A stretch of DNA of 64,000 nucleotides from Bhargavaea beijingensis (GCF_900101985.1 NZ_FNAR01000008.1:1-64000); one strand, 5' to 3'; shown: positions 29,214 through 41,354, numbered from the stretch's first letter. Notes: generated from the sequence alone by a model not told the origin. Made by a program: numbers and translations.

Positions 29214-30482
29214 ATGATGTTCAAAGTGCCAAGAGGAACAAAGGATCTGCTCCCGGAAGAGACAGGGAACTGGCAGGCGATCGAGTCGCTGATCCGGGAC
29301 ACATGCCGTCTTTACCGGTACGAAGAAATCAGGACACCGGTTTTCGAGCAGACTGAACTGTTCACAAGAAGTGTCGGGGATACGACCGATATCGTCCAGA
29401 AGGAGATGTACACATTCGAAGACCGCGGCGGGCGTTCTCTGACGCTCCGTCCGGAAGGCACCGCGCCGGTGGTTCGTGCTTTTGTCGAAAACAAGATGTT
29501 CGGCTCGCCGGATCAGCCCGTGAAGCTTTACTACATGGGGCCAATGTTCCGCTATGAACGTCAGCAGGCCGGACGTTACCGCCAGTTTGTGCAGTTCGGT
29601 GTCGAAGCGATCGGCAGCGATTCGCCGGCAATCGATGCGGAAGTCATCTCCCTCGCGATGGATGTATATCAGCGTGCCGGGCTTCGGGATTTGCGCCTTG
29701 TGATCAATTCGCTCGGCGACAAGGAAAGCCGGAACAAACACCGCGAAGCGCTGATCCGCCACTTTGAACCGTCGATCGGTGAGTTCTGCAGTGACTGCCG
29801 GAACAGGCTTGAGAAAAATCCGCTCCGGATCCTGGATTGCAAGGTCGACCGCGAACACCCGCTGATGAACACCGCACCGGCGCTTACCGACTACCTGAAT
29901 GAAGAGTCCGCTGCCTATTTTGAAGAGGTGAAGACGGCGCTGGACGCACTCGGAATCGACTATGTGGTCGATCCGAACCTTGTCAGGGGCCTGGATTACT
30001 ATAACCACACCGCATTCGAAATCATGAGCACATCGGATGGATTCGGCGCGATCACTACGCTGTGCGGAGGCGGGCGCTATAACGGGCTATCGGAAGACAT
30101 CGGCGGCCCGGAAGCGCCCGGAATCGGATTTGCCATGAGCATCGAGCGTTTCCTGATGGCGCTCGAGGCCGAAGGCAAAATGCCGGAGACCGAAAGCAGG
30201 CTGGATGCATTTATCGTCGCGCTGGACGAAGAGTCCCGGAAAGAAGCGGTCAGGATCCTCGGCACCCTCCGGCGGGATGGGATAGCGGCCGACATGGACT
30301 ATATGGGCCGGAAAATGAAAGCACAGATGAAAGCGGCAGATCGCCAAAAAGCCAGACATGTCGTTGTCATCGGCGAAGATGAGCTGAAAAACGGAGCTGC
30401 CGGCGTGAAAAATATGGCGGACGGCACACAGAAGACGGTGGAATTCGCCCGTCTTGCGGAAACCCTGAAAAGCAGATCTTGA
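29214..30482 (+). CDS. hisS: Histidyl-tRNA synthetase
   Basis: This 422-residue class II synthetase has [14 protein letters not shown] at the N-terminus, motif 2 with [16 protein letters not shown], the histidine-specific [14 protein letters not shown] and GGGRYNGL, motif 3 [13 protein letters not shown], and the C-terminal anticodon-binding domain from about 325. Two adjacent ATGs (29214, 29217) follow GGAAGGATGG; the first has the better spacing. The T-box leader controls it together with aspS. Confidence 0.97.
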   Translation: MMFKVPRGTKDLLPEETGNWQAIESLIRDTCRLYRYEEIRTPVFEQTELFTRSVGDTTDIVQKEMYTFEDRGGRSLTLRPEGTAPVVRAFVENKMFGSPDQPVKLYYMGPMFRYERQQAGRYRQFVQFGVEAIGSDSPAIDAEVISLAMDVYQRAGLRDLRLVINSLGDKESRNKHREALIRHFEPSIGEFCSDCRNRLEKNPLRILDCKVDREHPLMNTAPALTDYLNEESAAYFEEVKTALDALGIDYVVDPNLVRGLDYYNHTAFEIMSTSDGFGAITTLCGGGRYNGLSEDIGGPEAPGIGFAMSIERFLMALEAEGKMPETESRLDAFIVALDEESRKEAVRILGTLRRDGIAADMDYMGRKMKAQMKAADRQKARHVVVIGEDELKNGAAGVKNMADGTQKTVEFARLAETLKSRS

Positions 30483-30503
30483 GTGTAGGAAGGAAGAGCT
30501 GAC

Positions 30504-32297
30504 ATGAAGAGAACGAACTATTGCGGTGAAGTCACCGATGCACAAATCGGACAGAAAGTAGTCTTGAAAGGATGGGTGCAGCGGCGCCGTGACCTTGGCG
30601 GCCTGATTTTCGTGGATCTCCGTGATCGGACGGGAATCGTCCAGGTCGTCTTTAATCCGGACTTTTCCGGTGAAGCCATGAAGACGGGCGACCGCCTGCG
30701 CAATGAATTTGTCGTCGAGGTGCGCGGCACGGTTATCGGGCGCGAGGAAAATCAGGTAAACCCTAACCTCCAGACCGGCAGGATCGAAGTCCAGGCGGAA
30801 GAGATCGACATCATCAACGAAGCGAAAAATCCGCCGTTCGTCATTGAAGATGCCAATCATGTAGGTGAGGAAACGCGACTGAAATACCGCTACCTTGATC
30901 TGCGTCGCCCTGAAATGTACCGGACGTTCAAAATGCGCTCGGACATCATGAAAACCGTGCGGAACTTTTTGGACGATAACGGATTCATGGAAGTTGAGAC
31001 GCCGTACCTTACAAAGTCGACGCCGGAAGGAGCCCGTGACTACCTGGTTCCGAGCCGCGTCCATGATGGTGAATTCTATGCGCTTCCGCAGTCACCGCAG
31101 CTTTTCAAACAGCTGCTCATGGTATCGGGATTCGATAAGTATTATCAGATTGTCCGCTGCTTCCGCGATGAGGACCTGAGGGCGGACCGGCAGCCGGAGT
31201 TTACCCAGATCGACATGGAGATGAGCTTTGTCGAAATGGAAGATGTCATCGAACTGAACGAAACCCTTATGCAAAAAGTCATGCGGGATGTCAAAGGCGT
31301 TGAGGTACCCGTGCCGTTCCAGCGCATGACCTATGACGAAGCGATGGCCCGTTACGGTTCCGACAAACCCGATGTGCGATTCGGCCTTGAACTTCAGGAT
31401 GTTTCCGAAGTGGTGGCAGACTCCTCCTTCAAAGTGTTCGCCGGTGCGGTTTCCTCCGGAGGACAGGTCAAGGCGATCAATGCCAAAGGTGCTGCGGGTG
31501 ATTATTCCCGCAAAGACATCGACGCGCTCGGGGAATTTGCAGGCCGTTACGGTGCCAAGGGACTTGCCTGGATGAAAGTCGAAGAAGACGGCCTGAAGGG
31601 TCCGATCGCCAAGTTCTTCGAAGGCGAAACAGCAGAGCGGCTGAAGGCTGCTCTCGAAGCGGAGCCCGGTGACCTTCTGCTATTCGTTGCCGACAAAAAA
31701 CAGGTCGTTGCAGACGCGCTGGGCGCTCTCCGTCTGAAGCTCGGCAAGGAGAGGGGCCTGATCGACGAGTCCCGCTACGCTTTCCTCTGGGTGACCGACT
31801 GGCCGCTGTTTGAGTACGACGAGGAAGAAGGCCGCTATTACGCAGCCCATCATCCGTTTACAATGCCGGTCCGCGAAGATATTGAAATGCTCGGCACAGA
31901 GCCTCAGGAAGTCAGGGCGATGGCCTATGATATGGTGCTGAACGGCTTTGAGCTCGGCGGGGGATCCCTTCGGATTTATGAACGCGATATCCAGGAAAAA
32001 ATGTTCAAGGCGCTCGGATTTACCGAGGACGAGGCAAAGGCCCAGTTCGGGTTCCTGCTGGATGCCTTTGACTACGGCACGCCTCCTCACGGCGGGATCG
32101 CCTTCGGGCTTGACCGCCTGGCGATGCTTCTTGCGGGCGCAACTAGCCTGCGCGACGTGATTGCATTCCCGAAAACGGCAAGCGCGAGCGACCTCATGGT
32201 AGAAGCGCCGTCCGGTGTGTCCGATGCACAACTCCGGGAACTGGGCATAAAGCTGCGGAATGAAAATAAGGCGGAAGCCACAAACATTCAGCGTTGA
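30504..32297 (+). CDS. aspS: Aspartyl-tRNA synthetase
   Basis: This 597-residue bacterial-type enzyme has an N-terminal OB-fold anticodon domain (1-110, [19 protein letters not shown]), the class II core with motif 2 [18 protein letters not shown], the GAD insertion (about 290-410) and motif 3 [11 protein letters not shown]. It begins 21 bp after hisS in the same T-box-controlled operon, with GGAAGGAAGAG upstream. Confidence 0.97.
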   Translation: MKRTNYCGEVTDAQIGQKVVLKGWVQRRRDLGGLIFVDLRDRTGIVQVVFNPDFSGEAMKTGDRLRNEFVVEVRGTVIGREENQVNPNLQTGRIEVQAEEIDIINEAKNPPFVIEDANHVGEETRLKYRYLDLRRPEMYRTFKMRSDIMKTVRNFLDDNGFMEVETPYLTKSTPEGARDYLVPSRVHDGEFYALPQSPQLFKQLLMVSGFDKYYQIVRCFRDEDLRADRQPEFTQIDMEMSFVEMEDVIELNETLMQKVMRDVKGVEVPVPFQRMTYDEAMARYGSDKPDVRFGLELQDVSEVVADSSFKVFAGAVSSGGQVKAINAKGAAGDYSRKDIDALGEFAGRYGAKGLAWMKVEEDGLKGPIAKFFEGETAERLKAALEAEPGDLLLFVADKKQVVADALGALRLKLGKERGLIDESRYAFLWVTDWPLFEYDEEEGRYYAAHHPFTMPVREDIEMLGTEPQEVRAMAYDMVLNGFELGGGSLRIYERDIQEKMFKALGFTEDEAKAQFGFLLDAFDYGTPPHGGIAFGLDRLAMLLAGATSLRDVIAFPKTASASDLMVEAPSGVSDAQLRELGIKLRNENKAEATNIQR

Positions 32298-32334
32298 TTC
32301 CAAGATTCACATATGTTACTATGATACCAATACA

Positions 32335-32528
32335 GATCCTGATGTGTTCGTTATTTGTCTATCAGTTTTGACCGAACATTCAAATCGTAGGGAGTCCGAA
32401 TACCGGCATTGCTGGCATGCCCCTCAGAGGGAAGTCAAACGTGCCGGTGAGGGCACCCACCTGCCTGGTGCGGGTTCAAAACGATTACCCAAAGACGGCA
32501 CAATCGGGATCTGTCCCGTTTTGACTGA
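32335..32528 (+). ncRNA. ssrS: 6S RNA (bsrA/6S-1 type)
   Basis: This roughly 195-nt non-coding stretch sits between aspS and tcdA, the bsrA position in Bacillus subtilis. It shares recognisable segments with bsrA: TCCTGATGTGTT near the 5' end, CGTGCCGGTGAGGGCACCCA in the middle and GCGGGTTCAAAACGA after it. The two ends pair into a long rod. 6S RNA mimics an open promoter and sequesters sigma-A RNA polymerase in stationary phase. A -10-like TATGAT lies at 32320-32325. The ends are estimated. Confidence 0.88.
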
Positions 32529-32530
32529 CC

Positions 32531-32558
32531 GCCTCCCGCTTGAGCGGGAGGCTTTTAT
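32531..32558 (+). terminator. Terminator of 6S RNA
   Basis: A 9-bp GC-rich stem (GCCTCCCGC with GCGGGAGGC, 32531-32552) with a 4-nt loop is followed by TTTTATTTT. Confidence 0.92.
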
Positions 32559-32585
32559 TTTGATTTGCGAAAGGAAGGAACCCCC

Positions 32586-33350
32586 ATGCTGCATCAGTTT
32601 TCCAGAAATGAGCTTTCTATAGGAAAAGAGGGGCTGGACCGTTACAGGCAGACGACCGTTGCCGTTCTCGGCGTCGGCGGAGTCGGCTCATTTGCGGCTG
32701 AAGCATGTGCGCGGACGGGAATCGGGCGGATCATACTGATCGACAAGGACGAAGTCGATATCACAAACGTCAACCGCCAGCTTGTCGCTTATCTGTCCAC
32801 AGTCGGGCGGAAAAAGGCCGAAGTGATGAAAGAGCGGATTGCGGATATCAATCCCGACTGTGAAGTGATCACACTCAATATGTTTTACACGGAAGAAACG
32901 GCAGACCAGCTGTTTGATCTGAAACCGGACTATGTGATCGATGCATCCGACACGATCGCCTACAAGATCCATCTGATCAAAGAATGTGTGAAGCGTGGCG
33001 TGAACGTCATTTCCTGCATGGGGGTCGCCCGCAAGACTGATCCGACACGTCTTCAGATTGTGGACATTTCGAAAACCCACACCGATCCGCTTGCCAAAGT
33101 GATCCGGACGACGCTTCGCAAGGCCGGCATCCGGAAAGGCGTCCCTGTCGTTTTCTCCGATGAGAGCCCGATCATATCTAAAGATGAAGTCAACGAGGTG
33201 GTGGGGAAGCCGGATGCAAAAATCCGCAAGGCGAAAATGCCTCCTGCCTCCAACGCATTCGTCCCATCGACGGCCGGGTTGTTTTGCGCCTCCTGGGTGC
33301 TGAATGATATCGTGCAAGATATCGAGATCAAGCGCGTCAAAGATGAATAA
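32586..33350 (+). CDS. tcdA: tRNA threonylcarbamoyladenosine dehydratase TcdA
   Basis: This 254-residue E1/MoeB-like protein has the nucleotide-binding motif VLGVGGVGSFAAEAC near residues 27-41 and DKDEVDITNVNRQ, which includes the E1-type Arg. It cyclises t6A37 in tRNA to ct6A using ATP. ATG 32586 has AAAGGAAGGA upstream. It equals YrvM of Bacillus subtilis in position. The known sulfur partner is a cysteine desulfurase; iscS lies 2 kb downstream but serves MnmA more obviously. Confidence 0.93.
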   Translation: MLHQFSRNELSIGKEGLDRYRQTTVAVLGVGGVGSFAAEACARTGIGRIILIDKDEVDITNVNRQLVAYLSTVGRKKAEVMKERIADINPDCEVITLNMFYTEETADQLFDLKPDYVIDASDTIAYKIHLIKECVKRGVNVISCMGVARKTDPTRLQIVDISKTHTDPLAKVIRTTLRKAGIRKGVPVVFSDESPIISKDEVNEVVGKPDAKIRKAKMPPASNAFVPSTAGLFCASWVLNDIVQDIEIKRVKDE

Positions 33351-33353
33351 GCA

Positions 33354-33388
33354 AAGCCCGTTCCCGCATGTGGGGAACAGGCTTTTGA
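33354..33388 (+). terminator. Terminator after tcdA
   Basis: A 12-bp stem with one mismatch (33354-33365 with 33373-33384) is followed by TTTT. Confidence 0.85.
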
Positions 33389-33418
33389 TTGGCCTGGGGG
33401 CTTTTGGCCGCTGTCCGG

Positions 33419-33552
33419 TTTCGTCATTTGTCCGTCAGGTTTCGTCATTGGGCCCGGAAGTTTCGTCATTCATCCGGTGAATGACGAAATCGGCGCCTCG
33501 AATGACGAAACTGTGTCATGGAACGCTGAAAGCGGACGCTTGAATGACGAAA
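33419..33552. repeat. Phased cluster of a 10-bp repeat, three direct and three inverted
   Basis: TTTCGTCATT occurs exactly at 33419, 33440 and 33461, a strict 21-bp period. Its reverse complement AATGACGAAA occurs exactly at 33480, 33501 and 33543. The missing phase at 33522 has a 7-of-10 match (AACGCTGAAA), so the right half is also on a 21-bp grid. Spacers of 11 bp are not conserved. The cluster lies in the non-coding gap between the convergent genes tcdA and rarA. No further gene is seen in 33351-33647; an AT-rich patch follows at 33570-33600. Confidence 0.93.
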
Positions 33553-33647
33553 CCTCACGGATGCATGGTTCGTTGTTAATTATATTATTATTATGTTAAC
33601 CCCAAAATTGTTTCGCGAAAGATCCGTTTCCGGAATCTTACTGAGCA

Positions 33648-33676
33648 AAAGAAGCCGCCCAATGCGGGCGGCTTCT
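33648..33676 (-). terminator. Terminator of rarA
   Basis: On the minus strand GAAGCCGCCC and its complement form a perfect stem of about 12 bp directly after the rarA stop codon, followed by TTTTGCT. Confidence 0.85.
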
Positions 33677-34963
33677 TTACGGTTGCTTCATAAATTGCTT
33701 GAGTTTCCTGTGGATACCGGCCATCTTTTTCTCCTTGCCGGCGATGACAGGTTCGTAAAACTGCTCGTCCGCAATTTTGTCGGGGAGGTATTGCTGGCTG
33801 GCCCAGCCGCCGAATTCGCCGAGCGGGGTATCGTGCGGATATTGGTACCCGGTATGTCCGAGAGCGGCGGCACCGGCGTAGTGGGCGTCTTTGAGATGCG
33901 GAGGGATTTCCCCGGTATCACCTGCATGGATCCTGGATGCCGCAGCATCAAAGGCGCGGTAGGCCGAGTTTGATTTTTCGGAGAGGCACATCTCGATGAC
34001 AGCGACACTCAGGGGGATCCTGGCTTCCGGCATTCCGAGGCGCTCCGCGGACTGTGTCGCCGCCAGCACATGCGCGCCGACTTCCGGATTGGCCAGTCCG
34101 ATGTCCTCATAGGCCATGACCAGGAGACGCCGGCATACCGCGGTCAGGTCGCCCGATTCCAGAAGATGCGCAAGGTAAAAGACGGCGGCATCCGCGTCGC
34201 TTCCGCGAACGGATTTTTGGAGGGCGGACAGGAGATTATAAAAGTGGGAACCGTTTTTGTCCCCGAATACTCCGGTACGCCCGATGAGGCTCTTGATCAC
34301 TGCATCTTCCACGATGGTCATGCCGTCTTCCTCGTCAGAAGCGAGCACGGCCGATTCCAGAAGTGTCAGTGCCTTCCGGGCATCTCCGCCGGCGCCCTCC
34401 GCCAAACGGACGATCTGGTCGTCGGTGATCCGGATGTCCATCCGGCCGAGGCCACGGTCTTTGTCGGAGAGCGCTCTCAGGATCAGTTCCGTAATGTCTT
34501 CCGTTTCCAGCCCTTTTAGCTGAAGGATTTCCCCGCATCTTGACCGGATGGCGGGATTCACATCATGGTACGGGTTTTCGGTCGTGGCACCGATCAGGAC
34601 GATCGATCCGTTTTCGACATGAGGGAGCAGCGCGTCCTGCTGTAATTTATTGAACCGGTGGATTTCATCCAAAAAGAGAATGACCTTGCCGGTGACCCGG
34701 GCCTCGTCTACGACCCGCTCCACATCTTTTTTTCCGGAGACGGTGGCATTCAGCGCGATGAACGGCAGGCCGCTCGTTCCCGCTATCGCATGTGCGAGCG
34801 ATGTCTTGCCGACACCGGGGCGTCCATACAGGAGCATGGACGGCACATGTCCGTTTTTGATCATCCGGTACAGCGCAGTTCCTTTCCCGATGATGTGCCG
34901 CTGGCCGGCAATCTCGTCGATCGTTCCCGGCCTCATCCGATAGGCGAGCGGTTCGTTCTGCAT
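33677..34963 (-). CDS. rarA: Replication-associated recombination ATPase RarA (MgsA/YrvN)
   Basis: This 428-residue AAA+ ATPase has Walker A GRPGVGKTS near residue 48 and Walker B LFLDEIHRF, with the RarA tetramerisation region in the C-terminal half (HYAGAAALGHTGYQYPHD). It acts at stalled replication forks and gaps. ATG 34963 is preceded by AAAGGGC; the longer frame to 35002 lacks a ribosome site. A -10-like TGTATAAT lies upstream on the minus strand near 34993. It diverges from cymR. Confidence 0.94.
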   Translation of the reverse strand: MQNEPLAYRMRPGTIDEIAGQRHIIGKGTALYRMIKNGHVPSMLLYGRPGVGKTSLAHAIAGTSGLPFIALNATVSGKKDVERVVDEARVTGKVILFLDEIHRFNKLQQDALLPHVENGSIVLIGATTENPYHDVNPAIRSRCGEILQLKGLETEDITELILRALSDKDRGLGRMDIRITDDQIVRLAEGAGGDARKALTLLESAVLASDEEDGMTIVEDAVIKSLIGRTGVFGDKNGSHFYNLLSALQKSVRGSDADAAVFYLAHLLESGDLTAVCRRLLVMAYEDIGLANPEVGAHVLAATQSAERLGMPEARIPLSVAVIEMCLSEKSNSAYRAFDAAASRIHAGDTGEIPPHLKDAHYAGAAALGHTGYQYPHDTPLGEFGGWASQQYLPDKIADEQFYEPVIAGKEKKMAGIHRKLKQFMKQP

Positions 34964-35043
34964 GAAATCAGCCCTTTCTTCATCCATCCTTCCATTATAC
35001 ATTTCCTTTCGGGACTCTTCATGCGCGGGGGCGGTAATCGTTA

Positions 35044-35052
35044 TGCTATAAT
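35044..35052 (+). promoter_or_regulatory. Extended -10 promoter of cymR
   Basis: TGCTATAAT, identical to the ruvA element, lies 35 bp before cymR. Confidence 0.6.
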
Positions 35053-35086
35053 GGCGGATAGAAAAGCGCAGGGTAGAGGTGTACTG

Positions 35087-35506
35087 ATGAAAATATCAAC
35101 CAGGGGCCGTTACGGGCTGGCGATCATGATCGAGCTCGGACGGCAATACGGCAGCGGGCCGGTTCCGCTCCGTAAAATTGCAGAAATCAATGACCTTTCC
35201 GAGGCTTACCTCGAACAGCTCGTTCCGCCGCTCCGCAATTCGGGGCTTGTCAAAAGTGTCCGGGGCGCGCACGGTGGATATAAACTGGCCAAGCCGCCGC
35301 ATCAGATTTCGGCCGGAGATGTGATCCGTGTCCTTGAAGGGCCGATCCAGCCTGTCGAGGGGATCGAAGAAGAGCCGCAGCCCCAGCGCCTGCTGTGGGG
35401 ACGCATCCGCGACGCTGTAAAAGAAGTGCTTGACACAGTCACGATCGAAGACCTGATCAATATGAAATCTGACAGCGAAGACGAAGGCTACATGTTTTAC
35501 ATCTGA
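35087..35506 (+). CDS. cymR: Rrf2-family cysteine metabolism repressor CymR
   Basis: This 139-residue protein has the Rrf2 winged-helix signature MKISTRGRYGLAIMIEL and the recognition region LSEAYLEQLVPPLRNSGLVKSVRGAHGGYKLA. It has no Cys, so it does not hold an Fe-S cluster as IscR does; this fits CymR, which pairs with CysK to repress sulfur uptake and cysteine synthesis. It lies directly before the cysteine desulfurase gene. AGGTG precedes ATG 35087. Confidence 0.93.
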   Translation: MKISTRGRYGLAIMIELGRQYGSGPVPLRKIAEINDLSEAYLEQLVPPLRNSGLVKSVRGAHGGYKLAKPPHQISAGDVIRVLEGPIQPVEGIEEEPQPQRLLWGRIRDAVKEVLDTVTIEDLINMKSDSEDEGYMFYI

Positions 35507-35519
35507 CAGCCGGACGTAA

Positions 35520-35550
35520 CGGCCGTTCCGGAAAATCGGTGGAACGGCCG
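35520..35550. repeat. Perfect 10-bp hairpin between cymR and iscS
   Basis: CGGCCGTTCC (35520-35529) and GGAACGGCCG (35541-35550) form a stem with an 11-nt loop. There is no T-run, so it is not a standard terminator; it could be an mRNA processing or stability site or an operator. Confidence 0.7.
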
Positions 35551-35578
35551 GCATCTCTGCTGGGAAAGGATTTTGGAT

Positions 35579-37859
<2,281 letters not shown>

Positions 37860-37872
37860 GGAGTGATGGAAA

Positions 37873-38541
37873 ATGGATCATAATACCGAGGGGATCCAAG
37901 CGATCCGAAACGAAGACTATGAAGAAGCCGTGAAAGCATTCACGGAAGCGATCGATGCCAATCCGGACGATCCGATCGGTTATATCAATTTCGGTAATCT
38001 GCTTGCATCGATCGGGCGGGAAGAGGAAGCACTGAAAGCGGAAAAGTTTTTCCAGAAGGCGCTGGCTCTTGATCCGGGCTCCATGACAGCCGTCTACGGG
38101 CTTGCGGGCCTCTACTATAATCTTGACCGTTACGAGGAAGCGGCCAGGCTTTATGAAAAGGCGATCCGTGGCGGCATTGAGGGAGCGGACGCCCCTTACA
38201 TGCTGGGCAAATCACTCGAACGCACCGGCAAGCTGAAGCTGGCGCTTCCGTATATGCAGCGTGCCAGAGAGCTTTCTCCGGACGATCTGCAGATCCGGCT
38301 GTCCTATGGCATCCTTCTGGCTTCTCTGGAAATGTTCCACCAGGCAATGGATGAGCTCACATTCGTTGCGGAACATGACCCGGACAATGCGGACGCCCAC
38401 TACAACCTCGGTGTGCTGTACGCTGTGTCCACGCAGCAGCGTGGTCATGCGCTCAGCCACCTGGAAAAAGCGTTCACGATCAGCCCGGACCACATCCAGG
38501 CACGTGAAGTCTACAATATGATCTCCCAATCGGAGGAGTAA
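37873..38541 (+). CDS. TPR-repeat protein (YrrB-like)
   Basis: This 222-residue protein consists almost entirely of tetratricopeptide repeats (about six, e.g. EAVKAFTEAIDANPDDPIGY and EEAARLYEKAIRGG), with no signal peptide or membrane segment. YrrB of Bacillus subtilis, in the same position between mnmA and recD2, folds as a TPR solenoid with unknown partner; a link to tRNA thiolation has been suggested from its neighbours. Confidence 0.9.
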   Translation: MDHNTEGIQAIRNEDYEEAVKAFTEAIDANPDDPIGYINFGNLLASIGREEEALKAEKFFQKALALDPGSMTAVYGLAGLYYNLDRYEEAARLYEKAIRGGIEGADAPYMLGKSLERTGKLKLALPYMQRARELSPDDLQIRLSYGILLASLEMFHQAMDELTFVAEHDPDNADAHYNLGVLYAVSTQQRGHALSHLEKAFTISPDHIQAREVYNMISQSEE

Positions 38542-38545
38542 GGTA

Positions 38546-41053
38546 ATGGAGGGAAGCCGGATGGCCGGGCAGCTGGATTTATTCAAAGAAGATGAACACT
38601 ATCTATCGGGCCGTCCGGTCGCAACAGTCTTCCATAACCCGCAGAACCTTTTTTCAATTATCCGCGTCAAGGTCACGGCGACCGATTCGGGCTACGCCGG
38701 AAAAGAGATTGTCGTGACGGGCTATTTCCCTCCCCTCGATGGGGAGGATACATACAAGTTCCAGGGGAGTCTTGTCGAGCATCCGAAATATGGCACCCAG
38801 TTCAAGGCGTCCGTGTTCACGAAAGAGCTTCCTGACACCGAAACGGGACTGATCCATTACCTGTCTTCCGACCTCTTTCCCGGAATCGGCCAGAAAACGG
38901 CCAAGGCGGTCGTAAAAGAACTTGGGAAAGAGACGATCAGCCTCATCCTGAACGACCCGTCCGCCCTGGACCGGGTGCCGAGGCTGTCGGATGAGAGAAA
39001 AGAGACGATCGTTTCTGTCCTGCAGGAGAATATGGGGCTTGAACGGATCATGATCGCGCTGAACGAATGGGGTTTCGGGCCGCAGCTGGCGATGCGCATC
39101 TACCAGACGTACCGCGAGGAGACAGTCAGCGTGCTCCAGACGAATCCGTACCGGCTGATCGGGGAGATCGAGGGGGTCGGCTTCCAGCGGGCGGATGAGC
39201 TCGGAGCCAAGCTCGGCATCACAGGCGATCACAGGGACCGTGTAAAGGCGGCGGTGTTGCATCTCCTGAATACTGCGGCACTTTCGGAAGGCCATGTGTT
39301 TATGGAAGCAGAAGCGCTCCTGCCGGAAGCCAAGCGGATGCTCGAAGCGAGCCAGCCGCACAAAATCAGCTTCGAATCAATCACGCAGGCGATCATCGAG
39401 CTTGGGGAAGAAAGCAAGATTGTCGTTGAACAGCAACGCTGCTACCTGCCGTCCCTTTACTTCTCTGAAATCGGCATTGCCGCAAAGGCCGTTTCGCTGC
39501 TTGAGGACGAATCCCATAAGGATGCGTTTCCGCAGTCGGAAATCCGGAAGGCTCTCGGAGATATCGAGGAACGCCTCGGGGTCACATATGCCAAAACACA
39601 GGTGGAAGCGATCGAGCTCGCGCTCCATTCGTCGTTCATGATCCTGACGGGCGGTCCCGGGACGGGAAAAACGACGGTTATCCGGGGGCTGGTCGAACTG
39701 TACGCCGAGCTTCACGGGCTGTCGCTCGAACCGAAGGACTATGCAAAGAAGGAAGAGGCTTTCCCGATCGTGCTCGCGGCACCGACAGGACGCGCGGCCA
39801 AGCGGATGAGCGAATCGACCGAACTGCCTGCCATGACGATCCACCGGCTGCTCGGTTTTACGGGAACGGAGCGGGAAGAAGAGACGGAGCGGGAACTGTC
39901 CGGCCGGCTTTTCATCATCGATGAAGTGTCGATGGTCGACACATGGCTTGCACATCAGCTCATGAAGGCGATCCCGGACGAGGCCCAGGTCATTTTCGTC
40001 GGTGACCAGGATCAGCTGCCTCCGGTCGGACCGGGTCAGGTGCTGAAGGACCTTCTTGCCTCAAAGCAGGTGCCTGCAGTCGAGCTGACCGATATTTATC
40101 GCCAGAGCAGCGGTTCGTCGATCATTGAACTGGCCCATAAAGTGAAAAAGGGCGGGGTCACCGATGATCTCGGAAAAAAGACCTCCGACCGGTCCTTTAT
40201 CAAAGCCGGCACGCCGCAGATTCCGGAAGCGGTCGAGAAAGTGCTGAATAGCGCCATTTCAAAAGGCCAGTCCATCCATGACGTACAGGTGCTGGCCCCG
40301 ATGTACAAGGGGCCGGCAGGCATCGACAACCTCAACAAACTGATCCAGGAAATCGTCAATCCGGCCAAAGAAGGCCGGAAAGAGACCGTGTTCGGCGACA
40401 TCACCTACCGGATCGGCGACAAAGTGCTCCAGCTGGTCAATCAGCCCGAAAGCAATGTATTCAACGGTGACATCGGCGAAGTGGTCGCAATCATGAAGCC
40501 GAACGAGACGGTCGACAAAAAGGAAATGATCGTCGTCTCTTTTGACGGACTTGAGGTGACATACGAGCGGAAAGACCTGAGCCAGCTGACACTGGCCTAC
40601 TGTATCTCGATCCATAAATCCCAGGGCAGTGAATTCGGGACGGTCATCATGCCCGTCGTCCGGACCTACCGCCGGATGCTGCGCAGGAATCTGTTGTACA
40701 CCGGACTGACGCGCGCGAAAAATTTCCTGATCCTTATCGGAGAGCCGGATGTTTTCAGGGAAGGCATCGCCCGGGCCGACGACCTCAGCAGGAGGACGAC
40801 GCTCATGGAGCGGGTGACAGGCGGTGAGGCGCCTTCTGCCGATACGGCCCGACCGGCAGCGGAGCAGGAAGTTCCCGGCGCGGCAACCCGGCAGGAAGCA
40901 GTCCCTGGATCAGCCCCCCCCGCAACCGGCGCAGAACCGGGGCAGGAGCGGCCGTCCGCTCCGCCTTCACTGAACCTGACCAATCACCAGGCCATCGATC
41001 CGATGGTCGGCATGGACGGGATGACGCCGTATGACTTTATGGACAGCCGTTGA
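38546..41053 (+). CDS. recD2: RecD2-type SF1B helicase (YrrC)
   Basis: This 835-residue protein has an N-terminal OB-like and helix-hairpin-helix extension (PGIGQKTAKAVVKELG; GVGFQRADELGAKLG), Walker A LTGGPGTGKTTVIRG near 369-382, Walker B LFIIDEVSM and late motifs YCISIHKSQGSEF and NLLYTGLTRAK. RecD2 unwinds DNA 5' to 3' and is active in repair without RecBC. About 80 C-terminal residues (roughly 755-835) are Pro/Ala/Glu-rich and look disordered. ATG 38561 with GGAGGG upstream is an alternative start. The stop codon overlaps the -35 box of the alaS promoter. Confidence 0.95.
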   Translation: MEGSRMAGQLDLFKEDEHYLSGRPVATVFHNPQNLFSIIRVKVTATDSGYAGKEIVVTGYFPPLDGEDTYKFQGSLVEHPKYGTQFKASVFTKELPDTETGLIHYLSSDLFPGIGQKTAKAVVKELGKETISLILNDPSALDRVPRLSDERKETIVSVLQENMGLERIMIALNEWGFGPQLAMRIYQTYREETVSVLQTNPYRLIGEIEGVGFQRADELGAKLGITGDHRDRVKAAVLHLLNTAALSEGHVFMEAEALLPEAKRMLEASQPHKISFESITQAIIELGEESKIVVEQQRCYLPSLYFSEIGIAAKAVSLLEDESHKDAFPQSEIRKALGDIEERLGVTYAKTQVEAIELALHSSFMILTGGPGTGKTTVIRGLVELYAELHGLSLEPKDYAKKEEAFPIVLAAPTGRAAKRMSESTELPAMTIHRLLGFTGTEREEETERELSGRLFIIDEVSMVDTWLAHQLMKAIPDEAQVIFVGDQDQLPPVGPGQVLKDLLASKQVPAVELTDIYRQSSGSSIIELAHKVKKGGVTDDLGKKTSDRSFIKAGTPQIPEAVEKVLNSAISKGQSIHDVQVLAPMYKGPAGIDNLNKLIQEIVNPAKEGRKETVFGDITYRIGDKVLQLVNQPESNVFNGDIGEVVAIMKPNETVDKKEMIVVSFDGLEVTYERKDLSQLTLAYCISIHKSQGSEFGTVIMPVVRTYRRMLRRNLLYTGLTRAKNFLILIGEPDVFREGIARADDLSRRTTLMERVTGGEAPSADTARPAAEQEVPGAATRQEAVPGSAPPATGAEPGQERPSAPPSLNLTNHQAIDPMVGMDGMTPYDFMDSR

Positions 41054-41079
41054 CAAGGTGCCTCCCTTTTCACTATAAT
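41050..41079 (+). promoter_or_regulatory. Sigma-A promoter of alaS
   Basis: Consensus TTGACA (41050-41055) and consensus TATAAT (41074-41079) with an 18-bp spacer. It overlaps the recD2 stop codon. Confidence 0.85.
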
Positions 41080-41084
41080 GCGGG

Positions 41085-41320
41085 ATATAAGACAATTCGA
41101 TGACGGAGAAAGTACGCACTGCGCCGGCACAGGAAGGATTCCCCCGACTGAAAGGGATCCCACAGGCAAGGATGCGGAAAGCTACTCCAGAGTGCAGCTC
41201 ATCCCTGCCGTCCGCCGCGTTAAGGCGTTTGAGAGACAGCGGCGGATGCTGCTGTAATCAGGGTGGTACCGCGAACAGATCCTTCGTCCCTATGTATAGG
41301 GGATGAAGGGTTTTTTTATT
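41085..41320 (+). promoter_or_regulatory. T-box riboswitch of alaS
   Basis: The T-box motif AGGGTGGTACCGCG is at 41260-41273 and the terminator stem (41281-41292 with 41297-41309) is followed by seven T (41311-41317). It occupies the whole gap between the promoter and alaS. The specifier should be an Ala codon; GCT near 41182 is a candidate but was not verified by folding. Confidence 0.93.
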
Positions 41321-41354
41321 GCCGCACCGCCCGACCAATAAGGAGGAGAACCTA

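Noticed and set aside
33419-33552. CRISPR or replication-origin iterons
   Set aside because: The 10-bp cores and 11-bp spacers are far too short for CRISPR and change orientation halfway; no replication initiator gene or DnaA boxes are nearby.
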